A stretch of 64,000 nucleotides of DNA from Symbiodinium natans (taxonomy: Eukaryota; Sar; Dinophyceae; Suessiales; Symbiodiniaceae): contig CAJNDS010002479.1 in the NCBI GenBank assembly GCA_905221605.1, positions 705,001 to 769,000 on the forward strand, written 5' to 3'. The position numbers were made by a program, and so were the translations under genes. Each line of letters opens with the position of its first letter. Position 1 is the first letter of the stretch. A model generated the notes under the pieces. That model did not search any database and had not been told where the DNA came from. It saw only the letters and a program-made list of their open reading frames with translations. Shown here one piece after another: positions 48,727 to 58,895 of the stretch.

Positions 48727-49226
48727 GCACAAAGGGGCCCTGAGGGTTTAGGATTTCGGGCTTAGGGCTTGGGGTTTAGGGCTATTGGAGAGGGAAGTAT
48801 CTACCTATGCCCCTACTTTCCTACCGTTGCCGTAGTTCGCCCCTGACTCTGAGCCTTCGGGTTCAGGGGGTTTAGGGTTTAGGGTTTAGGGTTTAGGGTA
48901 ACACTCGGCTGGACCCTTGTCTCTCAAAGGTTGCTAGGGAGTCCCAGACCAAAGGGTTTAGGGTTTTAAGAGGTTTCAGGGTTAGGGTTTTGTGGGGTGT
49001 GGTGGGACCAAACGCCTGTCGGACTGTGGATGGTTGCATGGTCCCTTAATATGGCTCCTTACGTTCAGGATAAGAGGTTCTCAAACGTGGGCCCTTGCGT
49101 TCTATAGCCTGTAGAATTGCAGTATGAGGGTACTAAAGGGTTCCAACCCTAAACCCTAAACCCGGATACTTGCAGGGGAGGTTTGGAGACCCCGATGAAA
49201 CACTAAGCCCTGCAACGTGGCCGGAG

Positions 49227-49260
49227 GTGACTAAGCTGACGAACAAGAGCCACGTGTGCA
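49227..49260 (+). CDS. Legumain exon 16: VTKLTNKSHVC
   Basis: Matches TxxTNxSHVMxYG. Acceptor GGCCGGAG; donor GC (A|GCCAC); A+GC makes Ser, giving SHVCSFGDKS. Confidence 0.9.
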
Positions 49261-49923
49261 GCCACTGGGCACTTCAAATCTTTTCTGGTTTAGGGCTTAG
49301 GGCGGATTCATGGATCGTTTACAGGCTTCAGGAACGTAAGTTACTTAAGTCTTGCGTGTGGGGGCTGTGGGGGTTGTGGATTTCGCGTCCAGGTTTAGAG
49401 TTTAGGGTTTTGTGGTAAGGGTTCTTTCGTGTTTCGGGGTTCCATGACTTCTGAGTTCTGAGTGCTTGCTCCCTGGGACCCAAAAGACCTTAAAGTTTAG
49501 GGTTCAGGCTTCAGGGTTTAGGGAGCTACGTTCATGGATGTGTAGACGCGCTTGCAACTCCCAGCACGGCCACGATCATCTTCTGAAGGGTTCAGGTTTA
49601 GGGGCCCCCTAACCCTAAACCCCAAACTCTAAACCGGGTTAAGGGATTATAGAAGTTGCGACATCTTCCAAGCGCAGCAAAGGGGTTTCGGCTTGATTGG
49701 CTTTATGGGCTTGTGGGCTCTCTTCCAGCCCCGCAACTTGCGAGGTCGCACTCTTCGATGCTTGGTTTCCTTGTATAGCGCCTTCGAAAACCCCTATGCC
49801 ACAAGCCCGTTAACCCGAAACCCTAAACCCTCTGAAACCTAAACCCCCTGATCCCGCAACCCCCAAACCCTAAACCCCTAAACCCTAAACCATAAACCCC
49901 AAAACCTTAACCCTAAGCCCCAG

Positions 49924-49977
49924 GCTTTGGTGACAAGTCCTTCCTGAGTGAGGACATTGGAGACGTGGAGGAGACAG
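49924..49977 (+). CDS. Legumain exon 17: FGDKSFLSEDIGDVEET
   Basis: Follows SHVCS as YGxK follows SHVMQ in the family. Donor GC (G|GCGCG), completing Gly with exon 18. Confidence 0.88.
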
Positions 49978-50097
49978 GCGCGAGGGTCTTCTCCAGCGGG
50001 CTTTACAAGGAGGGGCATAGGATTTAGGGCTTAGGGCAAGGGGGTTTAGGGCCCCCCTTACCATACCTCATACGTCTTCTAAGGCTTTAAGAGGTTT

Positions 50098-50170
50098 AGG
50101 GTTTAGGGTTTAGGGTTTAGGGTTTAGGATTTAGGGTTTAGGGTTTAGGGTTTAGGGTTTAGGGTTTAGG
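50098..50170 (+). repeat. Telomere-type tract (TTTAGGG)
   Basis: About ten units with one ATTTAGG variant. Confidence 0.9.
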
Positions 50171-50541
50171 GCGCATAAGCCTTCTAGGGTCATTTGGACA
50201 CTTGGACGTCACGGGTTGCCTGTGGAGTTGTTATAGGGCTTTTTGAAGGTTTAGGGCTTGCGGGTTAGGTCTGATTGAGGTTCCTTAGGTTCCTTACACC
50301 CGGACGAGTTGACTTAATAGGGTTCCCACCGCGCACCTCCAAACAGTCACAGCGTCCTGAGTAGCGCAGCCAACTTGCCTTTAAAGGGCTCCACTAGAGC
50401 ATGTACAAAATGAAACCTTAATCCCCTAAACCCTAAACCCCAAACCCAAACCCCTGAACCCAAACCCTAAACCCTAAACCCTAAACCCTAAACCCCAAAC
50501 CCTAAACCCCAAACCCTAAGCCCCAAACTCGGGCGACGCAG

Positions 50542-50618
50542 GCTTCCTCTCCTCCAGCCCCTCCGACGCTGCGCGCGGCGCCGTGGACGCGCGCGACGTC
50601 TACGCCGTTGGGCAGCAT
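50542..50618 (+). CDS. Legumain exon 18
   Basis: Reads FLSSSPSDAARGAVDARDVY then AVGQH. AVDARDVY corresponds to the AVNQRDADL helix start of plant legumains, after the peptidase domain. GC-rich. Acceptor GCGACGCAG; donor GC (CAT|GCACG). Confidence 0.8.
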
Positions 50619-50737
50619 GCACGGGGTGTAGGGTTTATAAGGGTTTAAGGCTTATCGGCGCTCAGGGTTTAGGGTTTAGGGTCTTTCTGTCTCTTGGAGT
50701 TTAGGGTTTAGGGATTAGAAGTTAGGGTTTAGGTGTT

Positions 50738-50845
50738 ATTGGTGAGTGTATATAGGGTTCCTTATAAATATTGGTGACCGTGTATTTTGGGTGCTAACTA
50801 TACAAACCCTGCTTCATATACAGGCTGTGGGCAGCGACAGCAAAT
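50738..50845. repeat. Repeat pair I, copy 2
   Basis: See 48143. TTGGTGAGTGTATATAGGGT at the start, TACAAACCCTGCTTCATATA near the end. Confidence 0.7.
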
Positions 50846-51035
50846 ATGGGGTTTCCGAAAGTAGGTTCAGGGTTTAGGGTTTGGGGTTTAGTCTGGTTGT
50901 GAGTTATTCCCGTTCTGTTAAGGGCGGGGTGCCCCTCCAGAACTGCATTCATGGGCTGCTGAGGAATGCCCTCGCAGGGTTTAGGGTTTAGGGTTCGGGT
51001 TTAGGGGCCCTGCACACCTGCTTCCTTTTCAACAG

Positions 51036-51092
51036 GTCACGCAGGCGATGTGGGCTTGGCAAAACGCTGCCAATGGGGAGGCCAAGGAGAAG
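51036..51092 (+). CDS. Legumain exon 19 (last clear one)
   Basis: Acceptor CTTTTCAACAG, reads VTQAMWAWQNAANGEAKEK, a helix with charged end fitting the C-terminal prodomain of legumains, donor GC (AAG|GCCCC). Sequence similarity is too low here to be sure. Where the protein ends was not resolved. Confidence 0.6.
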
Positions 51093-51227
51093 GCCCCCCC
51101 CTTTTGCAGCCCCTGCCCCTCCTCCTCAACACCCCCCCCCTGTGAAGTTTCGGGTGTAGGTGTAGGGTCTAAACCCTTAGAATCTAGGATGAAAAACAGT
51201 GTCGAAGGGCGAACCCATACCTATTTT

Positions 51228-51354
51228 GCATATATATATATATACATATACATATGTATATGTATATAGATATGCATATGTGTATGTGTATGCAAATGTA
51301 CATGTATATGTAAATGTATATGTACATGTATCTGTATCTGTATATGTATATGTT

Positions 51355-51395
<41 letters not shown>

Positions 51396-51474
51396 ATGTG
51401 TGTATGTGTGTATGTGTGTCTGTGTGTATGTGCGTATGTGCGTATGTGTGTATGTGTGTGTGTGTGTGTGTGTC

Positions 51475-51547
<73 letters not shown>

Positions 51548-51795
51548 GCACGCATGCATGTATGTATGTACGTATGTATGTACGTATGTATGTCTGTATG
51601 TATGTATGTATGTGTGTGTATGTATGTATGTATGTATGTATGTATGTATGTATGTATGTATGTATGTATGTATGTATGTATGTATGTATGTATGTGTGAG
51701 TGTGTATGTATGTATGTATGTACGTACGTACGTACGTACGTACGTACGTACGTATGTATGTATGTATGTATGTATGTATGTATGTATGTATGTGT
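51228..51795. repeat. Large compound microsatellite (TA, TG, TATG, TACG)
   Basis: About 565 bases: TA/TATG with ACATGT words, (TG)n, (TGTGTATG)n, then TATG repeats enclosing a GTAC run (51720-51753, CGTACGTACG...). Every frame lacks stops, so spurious open frames of up to 229 codons arise; none is a gene. Confidence 0.97.
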
Positions 51796-52857
51796 GCGCC
51801 TTGAACCCTTAAACACCCTTAACCAGAAGCCCAAAAGCCAGCAACAGCTTGATTTCTCGATTTTTTGAAGCACCCTAAACCCTAAACCCTAAACCCTAAA
51901 CCCCTGAACCCCTAAACCCCTATACCAACCCTATCCTTGGCGGATGCCGTGGTAGGCATGGAAGCGTCTCGTGGGTGTCATGCAGGATCGCGAGGTGCCA
52001 GTTGAGGGGGCTCATAGCATAGGGGTTTAGGGTTTAGGGTTTATGGGTGTAGACTTTCGGGTTTATGGGGTTAGGGTTTGGTTTAAGGTTTAGGGTTTAG
52101 GGTGTAGAGGGTTAGGTAGAGTGTGGGGTCAAAACCTTTTGGCAGAAGGGTTTGGGATGGGGCTCGTTGGTGGTGAAAGGGCCTTGGGCTTAGGACAGGG
52201 GTCAGTGGTTCAGGGCTTCAGGGGTTCAGGGGTTTTGGGGTTTAGTTCAGGATTTAGGGGTTTGGGTTTAGGACGGGATACAAACTCACAATTCTGAGGT
52301 CATTGAGCTTAATCTAGGCTCCACAGAGTCACAGTTGTTCGTTCATCTTGTATGCATGCCTGGATTTGTAGTTCAAAATTTGTGCTTTTTGTGATTTCAG
52401 TCGGTTTTTCCGGTTCTAGTCGAGAGCTGGGTTCGTTAGGGCGTTATGGCTTTGGGGCTTAGGGCTTACGGTTTAGTTGAAGCGTTGTTTGGGGGCATTT
52501 TGGACTGTAATCGGGCTTAGGGCTTTACAGTAAATGCGGGCGTTGTTTGTCGAGGGTTTCGGCGTTGAGGGATATAGGGGATTCTGAATGCGGGACAGAT
52601 CTCTTCGCCCCCGAAAAGGGTACCGAAAACCAGAATACCTACTGTATGTTCTGCTTCGTCAGATGTTGAAACCAATTTCTTCACACTGGTCAGTTCAGCC
52701 AACCTATTCTTGAGGGTTTGGGGCTCAGAGATTAGGGCCCTAAACCCCGATACCCTGTACCCTACACCCTAACCCTTAGGTTCTGCGCTCCACTGGAAGC
52801 TGATTTGGGGTAGGAGGCGTCATCCGCTGCCAGAACCAGTGGTGTCACTGCGGGCAC

Positions 52858-53022
52858 CCTAAACCCTAAACCCTAAACCCCAAAACCCTAAACCCTTAAC
52901 CCTTAAACCTTAACCCTTAACCCTTAACCCTTAACCCTTAACCCTAAACCCAAACCCTAAGCCCTAAACCCTATAAGCCCTAAGCCCTAAGCCCTAAACC
53001 CTAAACCCTAAACCCTAAACCC
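52858..53022 (-). repeat. Telomere-type tract with CCCTTAA units
   Basis: CCCTAAA, then about seven CCCTTAA units, then CCCTAAG and CCCTAAA. Confidence 0.9.
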
Positions 53023-53141
53023 TATCCGCTGCGGCTGCCGGTGAGCCGGGACGGCCACGCCCGGCACCTTTGCAGGCGCTGCCACTCAGACTGCACACAA
53101 GCGCTAGCGCTCGCAAACAGGAAGCCACGCACCGCGCTGCA

Positions 53142-53222
53142 TCTTAGGGTTTAGGGTTTAGGGTTTAGGGGTTTAGGGTTTAGGGTTTAGGGTTTAGGGT
53201 TTAGGGTTTAGGGTTTAGGGTT
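53142..53222 (+). repeat. Telomere-type tract (TTTAGGG)
   Basis: Eleven units with one extra G. Confidence 0.95.
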
Positions 53223-53341
53223 TTCGAAAAACCTTAATACCCGATCTTCCTGACTTCCTCGAAAGCCCTAAACTCGCGGGCTCAGGGTTGAGGGTTTAGG
53301 GACTTCCTGATGCACATCAAAGCCGGAGGCGCTGAGGGGAG

Positions 53342-53452
53342 TACTTGAATGTTCATGAGTAGTTAGAAGTAGGGTTATCAGTAAAGTAACTGATATTGTC
53401 AGCTTAAGGTGCGTAGACCTCTACTTCTAGCTTCGCATGTGCCGTCAAGTAT
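53342..53452. mobile_element. Hairpin element, family B
   Basis: TACTTGAATGTTCATGAGTA at the left; right arm decayed (GCATGTGCCGTCAAGTA). Confidence 0.65.
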
Positions 53453-53459
53453 AGTTCCT

Positions 53460-53528
53460 ACAAGGGGGGCCCCCCAAGTAATCAGTAGAGTTCTGAGTTC
53501 CTTGACTAGAGCAAGCATAGCAAGGGGA
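53460..53528. mobile_element. Hairpin element, family C (short, decayed)
   Basis: ACAAGGGGGGCCCCCCAAG at the left, TAGCAAGGGGACC at the right. Sits seven bases after a family B copy, as at 45657. Confidence 0.55.
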
Positions 53529-53584
53529 CCCTAAACCCTAAACCCTAAACCCTAAACCCTAAACCCTAAACCCTAAACCCGAAG

Positions 53585-53742
53585 CTCTCAAGGACAAACT
53601 CAGCGAGAAGACGGCCATTGCAAACCACTTGGAGAGGCTTGTCGCCAAGCACAAGTCAACGAAGACCTCTCAGCGCATCCGGCGATCCAGGGAGGCGAAG
53701 AGCTCTCGTTGGTCTCAGGTGCACGGCGAGGATGAGCAGTGA
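53585..53742 (+). CDS. Terminal exon, coiled-coil and basic tail, stop TGA
   Basis: After a CCCTAAA tract and GAAG it reads LKDKLSEKTAIANHLERLVA, KHKSTKTSQRIRRSREAKSS, RWSQVHGEDEQ, stop. Heptad-like Leu spacing then Arg/Lys/Ser-rich tail. It could end the legumain gene product or belong to a separate gene; no legumain has a tail I know of like this. Confidence 0.65.
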
Positions 53743-55345
53743 GCCGTGCGTTGGGCCATTCCAAGGCCCCTGCTTGCTAGCTTTTCCGTAGCGCACTTGT
53801 CTAGGTTGTGCTGAGCTACGCTAGAGAGCACTGGCACTTAACGCAGGTGCAGCAGACACACCACAGTTTGCTGCATCTAAATTAATCGAGCCTCGTTGTG
53901 AGCGACCGCTCCGCGAGACTCCACTTGTTTGTGATATTGTGAGACTGCTCACCTTGGCCCGATGACTCACTCCTTCAGGTACTAGACTTACTACTCTTAG
54001 TCTGGGTGCCAACTGGTGAGCAGACGGTTAGCTTTTGACAGACCGCGTTTCCAGTCCAGTGGTATGCTGCTGTAGCCCACCAGAAGCAAAGGCTGCCTCA
54101 TATGTGCTGTGTGCATCGATGCATCGGTGTATTGCGGGGGATACAGCCTTGCTTTTCCGGGGACTGAGGTTCCGCAGGGTTTAGGGTTCTAGACTGTAAT
54201 CCTACACCCGCGGCCACCCCCCCCCCTCCTCCCCAAGTCACACATTTCTGCACCCTAATTCATAATTACCTTTGCCAGTCAATTCATAATTTAATGCTGG
54301 GAGTCCATCTAACTGGTACTGCCCCTGCCGGTAGACCACTAATTTGACAGACGAAGCCATGTAACATAATTCGTAATTGGTACATCGCAGAGCCTTGGCG
54401 CCACGGCCCAATTGATAATTCATAATTCGTAATTCAGAATTCATGGTGCAAGCCGAGCCAAGCCAGGGGATAACACTGCTCGAGGATCACTAGGTTTAAA
54501 TGTGATCCCCACATGGAACATTGGCACGTCGTGTGTGGGAACGCCTGATTCGCCGAGCCCGGAACCCTGTTCCATGGTCTGCCTGCCAACTATTCACTGG
54601 CCACAGGCGTGCACATATCTGATTTCTGCACCCTACCACGGGGATCCGGGCGAATTTCCGGAAGACGGATGGCAACTAGGGTCCTGCACTTTGAAGCCAC
54701 TTGGGCCCCCGAACTCACGAAGCTGTCCAGATCCGCTGCCTCCCTAAGCGCTCCCTCCCCTCTAAATAGGGCTGATCTACCTATCGGGTCTTTTGTAGGG
54801 ATGTTATTGGTATTGGAACCTTTTACGTGGAGGCAACGAGGAAGGGAAGATCTGGCGTAGTTGTACAAAATCACAGGCCGAGTTAGTGGAACAGACCAAT
54901 GAGCCTGTTGTGCAGTAGTGCTGTCACATGGAAAGAAGTCATCCGTAGAGCTCGACGACATTGTCCAGGTCAACTGACTCTCCCAGCTAGACCCCCCCCT
55001 TACTGACTAATTATCGGTCTTATTTTAACCGCACTCTGCGAAGAAACGGGAGGGTCATAACCTGGCATAGTTGTACAAAAAGTCGAATCAGGATGGCGGG
55101 CCAAAGTGACGACTACGCTATAATACGGGGGGGATGTACTCCCATTGAAGCACACGGATGGATCGTTTCGTTGACATCGTGCTTTTGCTGTGACATACAA
55201 CCCCCCGCCGAACACACCATCGTCCGACCATACTGTCCTACCATGAGTGCCCTTGCGGGTGACGTATTCCCGGTAACCATTTGAATTTGACTGCCTGGGA
55301 ATACCTGTTCTCCTTTTCAATTCCGACCTTGCACCCCGCGTTGCC
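53743..55345. other. Intergenic region free of telomere-type tracts
   Basis: 1.6 kb of unique DNA after the stop at 53742, with only one TTTAGGG unit (54180). It contains an inverted-repeat element (54247-54445) and two copies of GGC(G/A)TAGTTGTACAAAA (54852 and 55061). Open frames at 54502-54860 and 55093-55320 overlap on both strands and do not look protein-like. Likely 3' UTR, intergenic and promoter DNA. Confidence 0.6.
54247..54445. repeat. Inverted-repeat element with AATTCATAATT words
   Basis: CACCCTAATTCATAATTACC at the left and GTAATTCAGAATTCATGGTG at the right are inverted copies. AATTCATAATT words recur inside each arm. About 200 bases; unlike families A-G and located in intergenic DNA. 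Confidence 0.65.
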
Positions 55346-55362
55346 GTGGCTAGTCGGGTGGC

Positions 55363-55505
55363 AAACCCTAAACCCTAAACCCTAAACCCCAAACCCTAAA
55401 CCCTAAACCTAAACCCTAAACCCTATACCCCAAACCCTAAACCCTAAACCCTAAACCCTAAACCCTAAACCCTAAACCCTAAACCCTAAACCCTAAACCC
55501 TAAGC
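55363..55505 (-). repeat. Telomere-type tract (CCCTAAA), about 20 units
   Basis: First telomeric tract after the repeat-free region; ends 18 bases before the acceptor at 55523. Confidence 0.95.
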
Positions 55506-55523
55506 CCTTCCTTGTAAACCCAG

Positions 55524-55619
55524 ATCCCGGACCAGGCTGATGAGGCTCTGTTCGCCGGTCTTGCGGCCGCGGCCTGCTCCGACGCCTGCAGAGCAAGACT
55601 TTGGGAAATGGCGGCGGGG
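55524..55619 (+). CDS. Candidate exon, Ala-rich helix
   Basis: Acceptor GTAAACCCAG, 32 codons IPDQADEALFAGLAAAACSD then ACRARLWEMAAG, donor GC (GGG|GCCCG). High GC and third-position C/G. Family not recognised. Confidence 0.6.
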
Positions 55620-55635
55620 GCCCGTTGTCATAGAC

Positions 55636-55815
55636 TCCAAACCCTAAACCCTAAACCCTAAACCCTAAACCCTGAACCCTGAACCTTGAACCCTGAACCC
55701 TGAACCCTATAACCCTACACCCTAAACCCTAAACCCTATACCCTAATTAAACCCTAAACCCTACAACCCTAAAACTCCAAAACCCCAAAACCCTAAACCC
55801 TGAGCCCTAATTAAA
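55636..55815 (-). repeat. Degenerate telomere-type tract (CCCTGAA, CCCTATA variants)
   Basis: CCCTAAA, CCCTGAA and CCCTATA units mixed. Confidence 0.85.
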
Positions 55816-55818
55816 GAG

Positions 55819-55846
55819 AAGGACCTGCAAAGCATTCAGACTAAAG
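55819..55846 (+). CDS. Candidate micro-exon
   Basis: After TTAAAGAG reads KDLQSIQTK, possible GC donor (AAAG|GCTC). Very short. Confidence 0.3.
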
Positions 55847-56365
55847 GCTCGGGCGTAGGATTTGGGGTGTCGTTCTTAGCGAGTTTAAGGCTTACTGGGG
55901 CTCATTAGCTTCGGGCCTGGGGTTCATAGCTTGGGGCTCATTAAGGTTAGGGTGCAGGCAGGGGGAGAGGGTTTAGGGTTTAGGGCTTAGGGCTTAGGGT
56001 TTAGGGTTTAGGGTTTAGGGTTTAGGGTTTAGGGTTTAGGGTGACCCTCCGACTTAATTCCCGAGGCAGCTTGCCAATCGGGACTGATGGAAAGATCTGC
56101 GAGGGAGGTTCGGAAATGGAATCATCGAGGGCTTTTGAGGGAGGGGTGGGGTGAGCAAGTTTCACAGTTTTGGGAGTTGCTGGGATACGGGGTTTCCGAA
56201 ATTTGGGGTACCTTATTATGGTCCTTATTATAAGGGAATCCTGCTGCTTGAGGGTCTGTATAAGGGAATCCCTTCTTTGCGTCAGCCTGCACATCAAGGC
56301 TTCAGCAAATAGAGACGGTTGTTCTGCACGGGCCGTCCTTTCCAGGGCACGGCCTTCAGTTGAGA

Positions 56366-56444
56366 CCCTAAACCCTAAACCCTAAACCCTAAACCCTAAA
56401 CCCTAAACCCTAAACCCTAAACCCTAAACCCTAAACCCTAAACC
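56366..56444 (-). repeat. Telomere-type tract (CCCTAAA)
   Basis: Eleven units, ending 11 bases before the next exon. Confidence 0.95.
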
Positions 56445-56455
56445 GCGGGGCCGAG

Positions 56456-56521
56456 GATGTGAACCCTGGAAACATGGTCAAGTGCCAGGACAAGTTCTTG
56501 AAAGAGAGGATGCAGATGAAG
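56456..56521 (+). CDS. Candidate exon, GC donor
   Basis: After GGCCGAG reads DVNPGNMVKCQDKFLKERMQ then MK, donor AAG|GCCTG. Phase 0 at both ends. Charged helix. Confidence 0.55.
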
Positions 56522-57841
56522 GCCTGAAACCTCTTACCTCCGACCCTGAATCTTAGGGCATTAAGGTTTAGGGTTTAGGGGAATTTCCTTAAGCCCTACA
56601 ACCCTGAAACCCAGAGCCTTCTAAACCCTAAATCCTTAAACGGTGTAGCCGCTTGCAGACTGGCGTATGTTCGGGGATTGGGTTTAAATGGCTCTTGTCA
56701 TATCATGTTTTGTTCAGCGTTTGTAAGGGCCCATAAGTCCTAAGCCCTTACACGCTAGGCCCTAAACCCCAAAACTCTTGACCCTCCAGCCCTAAAGCCT
56801 GAACTCTAAACCCTCAACCCGAAACCCTAAACCCTAAAACGCCCTAGAGCCGACCCCGAAAGTCCGAAATCCGAAAGCTTTCGGGTCTTTAAAGCTTATA
56901 GGGTCTGGGGCCGACGGGTTTGAGGGTTCAGGCTTCAGCCCTGCAACCCAAAAGCACCTAAACTGAAACAATTGGGGTTTAGGGTTTAGCGTTTAGGGTT
57001 TAGGGTTTAGGGTTTGGTTTTGCACGTTCCTTGCATCTCCTTTGGGGTTCAGGGTCTAGGGTTTAAATGGCTTAAGGTTTTGGAGTTCAGGGTTTATAAG
57101 TGCTTCAGGCGTTACAGGGTTTTGGGGGTGTGCTTGTCAAATAAACTAAACTAAACCAAACTAAGGCACCCACAAAAAAATCAAACGTCAACTGAAGGAC
57201 CCCGAAGACACACCCCCCTCTCCGTCCCCCAATCCTAAACCCTAAGCGCTAAACCCTACACCCACCCAACAGAACCCAAGCGCGCCGTGAGGAGAATCTT
57301 TAGAGTCAGAGTTCTGTAGGGTTCAGGGCTTAGGAATCTTTAGTTGCGGGGGTTAGGGTTCAGGGTTCGGGTCTTCCCATTCCGGGATTTTTTGTCCCAT
57401 GTAGGCCAAAAGCGTATGCTTTCATTCCTACGTGAAGCGGGGACGTAGCTCAGGCAGGCCTAGGGGACCCTCATTAGGCCTATCGAGTTCAGGGCTTGTC
57501 GGTATAGGCTTTAGCCAACGTTCATATTACGCAGGGTTTGGGATTTAGGGGCAAGGGGAGAGTAAGGGCGAAGGACTTCTGCTTATTAGGGCTTGCGTGC
57601 TCTTGCTTCCGCATCTGCATCTAGGACAGTTTCCGGTGGAGAATTGCCCATAGATACCCATTAAATGATATCGTCCTTCTAAGCCTTATATGAGGTAACC
57701 CCAAACCCCCAAGACTCCCTAAACCCGAAGGATCAGAGGAGGCCGTTATTCCCTTTTGTACAAGGGCTTAGGTTCGAGTATAAGCCCCTCGGGTTTGGGG
57801 TTAAAGGCAGAGCTTTTTGCCTTTCTTGATTTTGCGAGGAA

Positions 57842-57972
57842 CCGAAAACCCAAAACAGCCAAGCCCACCTGGAGCTTGCTGGATAGCTGGCAGTAGGGAT
57901 ATAAGTAGGGACCTACGCACCCGAAATGAGGTGAGGGTATAGGTTACCTTACCCTAAAGCCCTAAAATCTTT
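57842..57972. repeat. Duplicated segment carrying half of a family B element, copy 1
   Basis: AACCCAAAACAGCCAAGCCC then a family B left half (CTGGAGCTTGCTGGATAGCT) and TAGGTTACCTTACCCT. Copy 2 (58391-58512) matches along its length, including flanking non-element DNA, so a segment was copied and not only the element. Confidence 0.7.
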
Positions 57973-58390
57973 AAACCCTAAACCCCTAAACCCTAAACCT
58001 TAAAACCCTAAAGTCACAAGTCCATGGTAGAGGCTTAGGGACGTTTCTATATTCCCCTTAGAGCCTCAATCATCCCTCAAACCGAAACCCTCTGCGAACT
58101 GTTCTAAACAGGTAGTGGTTTTAGACACCTCTACCTGAAGCCTGCATGAGGTCTGGGTCTAGAGGGTTCAGGGATCTATGGGGCTAGGGTTGAGGGTTTC
58201 AGGCATGAGGGATCCCAAAGCCTGAACCTAAACCCTAATCCCTAAGCCCTACGCTGGTTCAAGATGGTCGGGTTTTCGGGTGTAGGGTTTTTCGGGCTTC
58301 AGTTTCTAAGACAAACCCTGAACCCTGATTCCCATGGTACACTTTTGTTCAGGGTTTAGGCAGATTGTTTTGCATTTTCTTAACTTTGTG

Positions 58391-58512
58391 GGGAAACTAT
58401 AACCCAAAACAACCAAGCCCACTTGGAGGTTAATGGTAGCTATAAGTAGGGACATACGTACCGGAACTGAGGTGATAGTATGGGTTACCTTACTCAACCC
58501 GAAAGCCCTAAA
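58391..58512. repeat. Duplicated segment, copy 2
   Basis: AACCCAAAACAACCAAGCCC, CTTGGAGGTTAATGGTAGCT, GGGTTACCTTACTCAACCCG. See 57842. Confidence 0.7.
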
Positions 58513-58684
58513 ACCCCAATGAAGCCCTAAACCCCAACCCCTGAACCCAGAAACCCTAAAACCAAAGCCCTAAACCCGAAACCCTAAATCCTAAAACCCT
58601 AAACCCTAAACCCTAAACCCTAAACCCTAAACCCTAAACCCTAAACCCTAAACCCTAAACCCTAAACCCTAAACCCACGACCAG

Positions 58685-58754
58685 GACATGGACTGCCACC
58701 ATGAGCTCGCCCATGCCGTGCACCAGCACTGCCCTGCATCGATGCTTGGGTTGA
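58685..58754 (+). CDS. Candidate exon, His-rich
   Basis: Acceptor CACGACCAG, reads DMDCHHELAHAVHQHCPASM and LG; right border uncertain. Cys and His positions could bind metal; inference only. Confidence 0.5.
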
Positions 58755-58779
58755 GCTGCGGTTAGGGTTTCGGGTTTCG

Positions 58780-58895
58780 GGCTTCGGGTTTAGGGTTTAG
58801 GGTTTAGGGTTTAGGGTTTAGGGTTTCAGGTTTCAGGGTTTAGGGTTTGGGGTTTAGGGTTCAGGGTTTAGGGTTTAGGGTTTGGGATTTGCGGT
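58780..58895 (+). repeat. Telomere-type tract with TTTCAGG and TTTCGGG variants
   Basis: TTTAGGG units mixed with variants. Confidence 0.9.

Larger units (their letters stand above)
51093..53584. other. Possible C-terminal introns of the legumain gene
   Basis: Holds a large microsatellite, TTTAGGG and CCCTAAA tracts and weak exon candidates: 52010-52030 (DREVPVEGAH after CATGCAG) and 53098-53140 (CHSDCTQALALANRK after TTTGCAG). Legumain C-terminal prodomains vary too much to confirm either. Confidence 0.4.
56522..58684. other. Intron-like stretch, no supported exon
   Basis: Scattered degenerate telomere-type units, a duplicated segment (57842-57972 and 58391-58512) and a CCCTAAA tract at 58590-58675. 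Weak open frames only. Confidence 0.55.

Noticed and set aside
51184-51873. Long open frames of His/Thr/Tyr or Cys/Val/Tyr in the microsatellite
   Set aside because: Simple TG/TATG repeats have no stops in any frame; no gene-like composition or splice context.
54238-54444. - strand open frame with repeated NYEL-type words
   Set aside because: The words come from AATTCATAATT repeats of an inverted-repeat element, not from a protein gene.
54502-54973. Overlapping open frames on both strands in the intergenic region
   Set aside because: Composition is not protein-like, no splice chain, and the frames mirror each other.
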